A DNA stretch of 64,000 bases, taken from assembly GCA_963921825.1 (NCBI GenBank), contig OY997592.1, forward strand, positions 28,003,730 through 28,067,729. Direction: 5' to 3'. Positions within the stretch are counted from its first letter, which is position 1. Each line of letters begins with the position of its first letter. This DNA is from Erodium maritimum. Taxonomy: Eukaryota > Streptophyta > Magnoliopsida > Geraniales > Geraniaceae. The translations under genes and the position numbers were made by a program. The notes beneath the pieces are model-generated. The model was not told the origin of the DNA. It ran no database searches and saw nothing but the letters and a program-made list of their open reading frames with translations. Positions 57,201 to 64,000 of this stretch are shown in pieces.

Positions 57201-57943
57201 CAATGCATTGAGTAGGTTCTCAATGCTCGATTCAAAGAAAGGATTCTTACCCGCTCGTCATGGCATTAATCTCAGCAAGACTCAGTGTCCTAAAACACCT
57301 GATGAGCTGAAAAGGATGATGCGAATCTCATGCGCCTGGGAGGGGCAGGATCGATCATATATGCATGACATATACGAGACTGGATGTCTTGTATGCCTTG
57401 TGTTGTACCAGCAGACATCAGTCTAACCCTTGGGGAAAGATGAGTATGAACTAGTCGTTAATGGGTATGTTGACGCTAGTTTCCAAACAGATTAAAGATG
57501 ACTTTAGAAGTCAGTCAGGACATCTGTTTACGCTGATTGACGGTGTTTTCAGCTGGAAGAGCATGAAGCAAGATACCGTCGCTGACTCCACGACAGAGGC
57601 AGAGTACATAGGGGTTGAGGGGCAGCCAAAGCGGTTATATGGATTTGGAAATTCACGGCAGGGTTAGGCGTAATTAAAAACCCGCCTAAGCCCGGTGAAC
57701 CTATTTTGCGACAACAGTGGGGCCATTGCTCAAGCTAAAGAGCCCAGATCGCATAACAAATCCAAACATGTACTGCGGCGTTATCACCTAATCAGAGAGA
57801 TTCTGAACAGGGGTGATGTGAAGATCACGTATATTGCAACGGATGATAACATAGCCGACCCGTTGACCAAAGCGCTCTCGTTACCCAAGCACAAAAGGCA
57901 TGTAAGGTCAATGGGACTAGATTGGAATTTAGATTGGAGCTAG
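54278..57943 (+). pseudogene. Copia-3 gag-pol, broken
   Basis: Gag starts at 54278 (MANTSANTGSLSLKIIL) and, unlike Copia-1, keeps the middle region (54493-54762: LRSLPRVYDEFIVIYHMHDM, then KSELHGTFVTAEKNI). The zinc-knuckle area reads FYCQKPDHWIRNCGK, with the first Cys lost. A single DLKKGNGTVPS unit precedes pre-integrase (54950-55500) and integrase (GFSYFVTFTDGCSKY, then 55879-56241 with FWGYALETVVFILNRAPTKA). Reverse transcriptase (56400-57200) retains LVLYVDDIL in a shifted frame near 57020. RNase H (57461-57943) has TVADSTTEAEYI, CDNSGAIAQAKE, RRYHLIREI and ADPLTKAL. Many stops and frameshifts. The domain order (integrase before reverse transcriptase) is Ty1/copia. Confidence 0.9.
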
Positions 57944-57946
57944 GGC

Positions 57947-57957
57947 AAGTGGGAGAT
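57947..57957 (+). other. Copia-3 polypurine tract
   Basis: aagtgggagat directly before the 3' LTR, identical to that of the tandem copia. Confidence 0.85.
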
Positions 57958-59710
57958 TGTTAGCCTCGGTGCTCGTAGTCCGATCGTAAATGTCCAATTG
58001 TAATTATCATCGTTGGCAATATAAATAAAGTGGCTTTTATATTACTTAAGTGTTGGAGTAATATGTCGTTTGTGTTTCCGATCTGTGCCCACCATGCGAA
58101 TAGAACCATAAATCAGAATGGATCACACTCGATGAGGTCCCTAGTCAATAGTCTTCGCTGGAAGCGACTAGTATGAAATTGACTCTTGATGGCTTACGTT
58201 CTATTAGCCATAGGAAAGGGTTACGGAGTCTGATCATAAACATCATGTGGGACATGATATTGGATGACCCGACCTGAATATGTTCCATAGATTAAGTCAT
58301 GAACATGTTCAGAGTCGTAGCTTGTCAGGTATCCTTAGACCGAGGAGTCTATATAATTGCTATGCAGTAAACAACCAAGTTTGACCTGAAAGCCCAACGT
58401 TGCACCGTGACTAGGCTTCCATAACGGCCAGGATTGGCTTGGGGAATGACTGCATGAGTGACATGATAGACGGCTAAGGGATTTATCCCTCATACTACGG
58501 TATGGGAAAGATATATGGTTCATGGCCGCTTGATTGAGAGTGACTGACAAGAAAGCATGGCCATGCACATGATACTGGGTATCATAAGGTCAGTCATCTC
58601 ACATATCAAGGAACATGGATTGAGGATAATAAGGATGACGGCTTTATGCCTTATCTTAATCCAGATATCGGTGATAAAGGGATAATGACAAGGACGACTG
58701 AAAGGTCAGAATCGACAGGGCGTGATTCATTATGCAGGGTCGGGCAACACTGAGTCTCGTCAGTTGCCACTTTGGTAAGATCAAGTAAAATGGGATTTTA
58801 CATTGATCTTACCGACATGCATATACCTAAGGGTCACACCGACAATTTGATACTCGATAAGAACATGACGAATCTAAGTTGGAGGGAATTGTGGCGGGGA
58901 TCGCCATAGTGGACCGGCTAGCATATTGGGCTCGGCATGGGCTCTCTTGGAGAGGCCCATGGCCGGCCCATATAGGCTAGGCCCAACAAAGACTTAAGTC
59001 ATTAGATGACAATTAGTCTTGTTGACCAAATTTGGGTGGGACCCAATTTCCACTAAACTAATAAACTAGGTAGTTTATTAGCTCCACCTAGCATCTTGGC
59101 ATGGACACTTGTCTTAAGTTGAGAGTTAAGTGATTCCACTTAACTAAGCATGCAAGAGAGGTTTGAGTAGACAGCATGCAAGTGTAGATAATTAGAGAGA
59201 GAGTCTTCTTCTTCTTCCTCTACCTTGGCCAAACCGCCTCCAAGCTTCAAGGTTGGTTTTCATGTTCTTGAGTCATCAAACTCAAGAAATACGTTGGCTT
59301 TGATTCCGTTAAGGATACTTAGGCGTCCAAGGGGATCAAGCCATTCAAAGTTGGGTGTTATTGAACCAATTTCGGACAAGTAGAGGGTACTGATTTTCAG
59401 CACAGTTTTGTCCGACCAGTCACTTTGAGGATCTCGATCGGAGGTTCATCCGATGTCCGATGAAGCTTATTTTTGGAGTGAACGTTCTCCACATATGGTT
59501 CTTCAATCTTACTAAAGGGATTTTAGTTTCAACGGTTTGTTTTCGAGATACACCAGCTGCAAGATGAGGCACTTGCAAAGGTGATGTTCACATACCTTTG
59601 CTGAATTTTCAGACTTGTTCTTCATATTTGGTAGATTCATCTCGATTGTTTCGTGGTTAATCTTCCGCTGCATTTTGTATTTAACATGTCCACGACATCG
59701 AGACCAAACA
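57958..59710 (+). mobile_element. Copia-3 3' LTR
   Basis: 1753 bp ending gagaccaaaca, followed by the ACATT duplicate (59711-59715). Compared with the 5' LTR it has about 75 extra bases (around 59430-59515, gatctcgatcggaggttcat and onward), so one LTR has gained or lost this block. Confidence 0.92.
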
Positions 59711-59715
59711 ACATT

Positions 59716-61965
59716 TGCATATACGAGAATGTCATTTGGTTTACGTAATGCTCCCGTTACTTTTCAAAGATGCATGCTGGCAATATTTCATGACATGGTA
59801 GGCACATATCTAGAAGCATTCATGGATGACTTTTGTTTGTTTGGTTCCTCATTTGATAACTGCTTGAGTAATTTGGATGTTGTATTAACAAAGTGTGAGG
59901 AATCAAATCTGGTGCTTAATTGGGAAAAGTGTCAGTTTATGGTTACACATGGAATAGTCTTAGGACATAAGATTTCCTCAAAAGGGATTAAGGTAGACAC
60001 AACTAAGGTGGATGTAATTGAGAAATTACCTCCGCCTGATTCAGTAAAAACAGTTAGAAGCTTTTTAGGACATGTAGATTTTTATCGTAGATTCATAAAA
60101 GGATTTTCAGAACTATCTAAACCATTAAGTAATTTGCTTGTTAAGGATGTTCCTTTTGTATTTGATGATTCTTGTCTAACTGCTTTTAAAAATCTTAAAG
60201 AGAAGTTGGTAAATGCACCGGTTATGGTAAGCCCCGATTGGTCTCTACCTTTCGAACTCATGTGTGATGCTAGTGATCTAGCCATTGGGGCTGTCCTAGG
60301 ACAGAGAAAAGACAAGTTATTCCATACAATTTACTACGCTAATAGAGTACTCAATGAGGCTTAGGTAAATTACGCTACAACTGAAAAAAGAATTACTTGC
60401 TGTAGTATTTGCATGTGAAAAATTCCACTCTTATTTCATCTTGTCTAAAGTAATAGTATATACTGATCATGGTGCCCTGAAATATTTGTTAAATAAAAAG
60501 GATGCTAAGCCTCGATTACTGTGATGGATTCTTTTGTTACAGGAACTTGATCTTGGAATTAAGGATAAGAAAGGGGTAGAGAATGTAGTTGTTGATCACC
60601 TGTATATGATTGAAAATCCTTACAAAGATACAAGATTTCCCACAAATGAGGAGTTCCCTGATAAACACCTCTATAAAGTAGATGACCAAAAAGCCTCATG
60701 GTTTACACATTTTGCAAATTATTTGGTTTCAAGGGTAGTACCCGGGGACCTAACATCCCACCAGAAAAAAAAAATTATACATGATGCAAAAGATTATATA
60801 TGGGATGATCCTCTTTTGTTTAAGGTCTGTGCGGATCAAATGATAAGGATTTGTGTACCCGACTCGGCAATCCAATAGATCCTCTTTCCTTGTCACGGAG
60901 GAGAAGTAGGAGGACATTTTGGTCCTACTAGACCAGCTCGTAAGGTGCTTCAATCATGTTTCTTTTGGCCCACACTCTTTCATGATACTTATGTGTATGT
61001 CAAATGTTGTGATCGATGCCAACGAACATGTAATATCTCTAGGAGGCAGGAGATGACAATGAACGTCTCCCTTGAGGTAAAATTATTTGACTTTTGGGGG
61101 ATTGATTTTATGGGACCATTTCCACGCTCGAATAATAATGAATACATTCTTGTGTTTGTGGATTATGTATCCAAATGGGCAGAAGCAGTGACTTTGCCCA
61201 CTAATGACCATAAACCGGTATTGGCCTTTTTAAAGAAAAATATTTTCTCCCGGTTTGATGTACCTAGGGCAATAATTAGTGATGGTTGAAAACACTTTTG
61301 TAACAAATATTTTTGGAAACTCTTAGCTAGCTATGGAGTCCACCATCGACTTGCCACGCCTTATCATCCCCAAACCATTGGTCAAGTAGAAGTGACCAAT
61401 AGGGAACTAAAGAGTATCTTGGAAAAGACTGTCAATGCATCTAGGAAGGATTGGTCTACCAAGCTTGATGATGCTCTCTGGGCATACAGAACTACATTTA
61501 AAACCCCTATTAGTTGTTCACCTTATAGACTTGTGTATGGGAAACCTTGTCATTTACCTGTTGAATTAGAGCATAAAGCTTTTTGGGAAATTAAATTTCT
61601 TAACTTTGATCCCCAAGCTTGTAGTTTAAACAGAGTAGTACAGATAAATGAATTGGAGGAATTATGCGTTGTACAAGGAGAAAACAAAGGCATGACATGA
61701 CAAGAACATCAACCCAATAGAATTTATGGAAGGAGACCGGATTTTTCTTTACAACTCTAAACTCAAGCTCATAGCTGGTAAGCACGTTTCAAAGTTGAGT
61801 GGGCCTTATTGGGTGATGCAGGTTCTCTCTAAGGGAGCCGTCGAGATCACCGATGATAAAAAGGACCCATTTTTAGTGAATGGGCATAGAATCAAGCACT
61901 ACTACGGTGGTATGATTGGGAATCGGGAAGTATTTTTCCTCCAAGAACCCGAAACTGAGGTGTAG
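59716..61965 (+). pseudogene. Athila reverse transcriptase C-terminus, RNase H and integrase, broken
   Basis: Directly after the ACATT duplicate the enzyme resumes: TFAYTRMSFGLRNAPVTFQR, catalytic FMDDF near 59819-59833, and a connection domain to 60364. RNase H follows after a stop ([29 protein letters not shown]). Integrase runs through [21 protein letters not shown] (zinc-binding), then [16 protein letters not shown] with a stop in place of the next residue (61287), and the catalytic Glu in [14 protein letters not shown]. The end is [20 protein letters not shown] and, after a gap, 61726-61965 (MEGDRIFLYNSKLKL to a stop). At least four stops or frameshifts; inactive. Confidence 0.9.
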
Positions 61966-62845
61966 AGGCGGCGTATGACGCCTTTAAGTCGAGCCAACGA
62001 CATTAAATAAAGGCGCTTCTCGGGAGGCAACCTGAGGTTTGTATATTTAATTTTTGTTCTGATCAAGGATGTATTTCACTGCATGTACCGGGATTTGGGG
62101 TCTGAAGGCGAAAAAAGGGCAGAAGGCACTTTTCCGACCCTCAAAGTCATACGGAAAGGGCTGCGAAGAAGGCTTTCAAGTGACCCGGAACGGGTAGACA
62201 ACCGGGCCTCCCAGAAGCCCCCCAAGGGTCGCTGTAAGGGCCGGGGACGTGTTGTGAGTCGGGCCGGATAGGAGTACGGACCGAGTTGCCAGACGGGCCG
62301 CTTAAGAGATTGTTCCGGATCCCACACTGTGACGGACCAAAAGCCTACCTCGGCTGTCATGCAAACCCTAACCCATCTCTACATATCAGCCCTCACCTTC
62401 ATCTTCAACCTCACCTTCTCTTTATCTCAACCTTCATCATCAGCACCCAACACCCAACACCAAACTTCACATCCCGTCTCCCTCTCTTCAACCTCTCCAC
62501 CATCTAACCTTCAATCCCCATCCGAGATAAGCTTCAGGAGATCCGGCACGTCCAGAGACCCTCTCTGGTACATCTTCCGGCTCGCTCAAAGAACTTTGTC
62601 GAGCAACTCCGGCGCACATAGAAGAACAGTCTGGGATGAATTTCGGCCATATCAAAGACCCGTTCCGTGCCCCTTTCCGGCCCGTCCAAAAGTCTCTGCC
62701 GTGTCTCTATCCGGACCTTACAGAATACCTCTCCGTGCTTCGTTCTGGCCCGCCGAGAAGTCCTTTCCGTGTCGATATCCGGCCCTTCCCTTGGCCCGTT
62801 CCGTGCCTCTTTCTGTGCGGAGGCAGTAGCTGGTAGTAGCTCACA
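61966..62845 (+). other. Athila spacer between pol and the downstream ORF
   Basis: GC-rich, with two patches of 34-bp periodicity: gggcc at 62204/62238 and 62261/62295, and a stronger array at 62660-62815. Frames here (such as 62329-62829, Ser/Pro-rich) follow the repeat and show no domain. Confidence 0.6.
62660..62815. repeat. 34-bp GC-rich array in the Athila spacer, 5 units
   Basis: ccgtg recurs at 62665, 62699, 62733, 62767 and 62801, exactly 34 bp apart. The first unit, ccgttccgtgcccctttccg (62660-62679), resembles the reverse complement of the gypsy array edge, ccgttccgtctcacctttcg (21275-21256), at 15 of 20 positions. Confidence 0.8.
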
Positions 62846-64000
62846 ATGTCAGACGTGATCGGGTATAAAAGAAAGAAAACTAGAAAGAGTAATGTAGGGG
62901 AAGGATCAAGCAGGTCTCAAAGGAATCAACAAGAGGCTCCGGAGCAACCTGTGCGATATTGGACTGACACGAGTCTAGTGGAACGGCATCCTCGTTCGCC
63001 TGACTCGACTATAGGTACCCTTGGCATCCCTTGCCTTATTTTCAGTGGTAGCAATATTCGGAGAACACGACTCGAGCTTCTAATGGGGAGAGAAGTAATG
63101 ACACACAAGTTTGTTGATATAGGCTTTGTCCAAACAGGCCTCCAGTGCAAGGAAGAGTTCATCGACCGGTTGCATAGAGTCGGTTGGTCAACCCTTCCAA
63201 CTTGGCACCCTCTCTCATATAAGAAATTGACACTGGAGTTCATGTCGTCATTCAGCATTGAATGGTTCTATGGTGACATGCCCGTGTGCTTCTGGTTATG
63301 TGGACGAGTCTTTTGACTCTCCAAAAAGGATTTCGGGATGGCTCTTGGGTTCACTCCCTATGATGGGGACACACCTGACACACCTACAGTAGGGGAATGT
63401 TGGGCTCATATTTCACGCTCGGGGGATGTCTTCAATAACAGTCTGAATGCTATCCGGCTGAAATCCCCGATGTTGAGGTATTTCCATAAGGTTTTGTCAT
63501 ACACAATTTTTGGTAGGGGAGACAATATTCACACTCACACATAGAGATATCAAAATTGTGTACTGGTTCGAGATGGGAATAAGAGCTCTATTTGAATTTA
63601 TGATCATGGAGTATTTGGAGTCACAGGGAAAGAAGAAGGATGGGAAAATTGGATGTGTCGCAATAGCTACACAGTTGGCCCACTATTTTGGAATGTGGGA
63701 TGATCCGTAAGAAGAAGCTATTCCTCTTCCTCTTCAGGGGGATTATATAGACAGAACAATCTTTAACAGGAAAGAGCTACTCGAGGGAGTTGGGGGGACT
63801 CCAACACAACATGATCAATTAAGAGCTATGCAGGAGCAGATGGTTATGCTTCATGCTGAGGTAGCGGAATTGAGACAAGGACAGGGTAGTCAGACCAAGA
63901 TTCTGCGACACCACTCCGCTATTCTCCAGAGGCAATCCACTGATATTGAGCACATCCGGGGCCAAGTGGATGAATGGAAGGATGTGCCAGGCCATATTGA
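62846..64000 (+). pseudogene. Athila ORF downstream of pol (ATHILA domain, coiled-coil tail), runs off the window
   Basis: Starts at 62846 (MSDVIGYKRKKTRKS, basic N-terminus). The middle, WSTLPTWHPLSYKKLTLEFM, then a stop, then LSKKDFGMALGFTPYD, matches the conserved core of the plant ATHILA ORF-1 family, the protein found after integrase in Athila elements and sometimes called env-like. An in-frame TGA (63314-63316) and a frameshift near 63540 break it; 63510-63710 continues with WFEMGIRALFEFMIMEYLES and IATQLAHYFG. From 63711 an Ile/Leu/Gln-rich heptad-like region (QLRAMQEQMVMLHAEVAEL) suggests a coiled coil. I see no signal peptide or transmembrane segment in the visible part. Function unknown. 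Confidence 0.75.

Noticed and set aside
62329-62829. 166-aa Ser/Pro-rich frame upstream of the ATHILA ORF
   Set aside because: Its C-terminal half is a translation of the 34-bp array and its start is arbitrary; no domain.
1-64000. A novel host multi-gene system
   Set aside because: Apart from the ribosome recycling factor gene, every recognisable coding block belongs to a known transposon class, and all are broken or incomplete. The unusual signals are repeats and rearrangements rather than new gene sets.

Overview
The window is plant nuclear DNA, probably from a eudicot, although the lineage is inferred only from general appearance. Evidence for a plant: one intron-containing gene for an organellar (most likely mitochondrial) ribosome recycling factor, plant-type LTR retrotransposons (Tekay-like chromovirus, Athila, Ty1/copia), a plant PIF/Harbinger transposase and LINE ORF1 of the DUF4283 plus zinc-knuckle type. 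The ribosome recycling factor gene (5790-8369, minus strand, 8 exons, 261 aa) is the only gene that looks functional. Almost everything else is layered transposon debris.

Layout. 1-2175: reverse-strand LTR of a Tekay-related gypsy element, cut by the window edge. 2176-5237: AT-rich DNA with two adjacent MITE-like elements, the second carrying a poly-C run and an internally deleted LINE. 5238-8534: the ribosome recycling factor gene with its flanks. 8535 to about 43976: a Harbinger transposon whose transposase is split by a 33.8-kb block of nested LTR retrotransposons (9502-43284), flanked by a perfect AAGGT duplication. About 43977-46160: LINE ORF1 (minus) joined to the 3' end of another LINE copy. 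46161-64000 and beyond: an Athila element whose reverse transcriptase is interrupted by an 8.75-kb copia element (50961-59710, TSD ACATT).

Stratigraphy of the 33.8-kb block. Copia-1 inserted into Harbinger and is rearranged into a large palindrome (arms about 3.4 kb, loop about 0.2 kb, centre near 14.6 kb). Its right-hand LTR was then hit twice: by a Tekay-like gypsy element (18156-35196, TSD ATGGG) and by an unrelated copia, Copia-2 (35805-42758, TSD ATAAA). Inside the gypsy lies a tandem copia of the Copia-1 family (22103-32408, unit 6775 bp, second unit truncated); a deletion joins it to the gypsy integrase and removed most gypsy coding sequence.

Most unusual signals: the long copia palindrome, a potential hairpin-RNA source; an exact tandem copia duplication that may be real or an assembly error; a GC-rich repeat with a strict 34-bp period that looks shared between the gypsy leader and the Athila LTR and 3' region; a family of dyad-symmetric motifs inside Copia-2; and a gag-crippled copia lineage found in several copies beside a relative that keeps the missing gag segment. 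I found no convincing new multi-gene system. None of the retroelement polyproteins is intact. No rRNA or tRNA gene, CRISPR array or bacterial-type feature was seen; the tRNA-like motifs are primer-binding sites.
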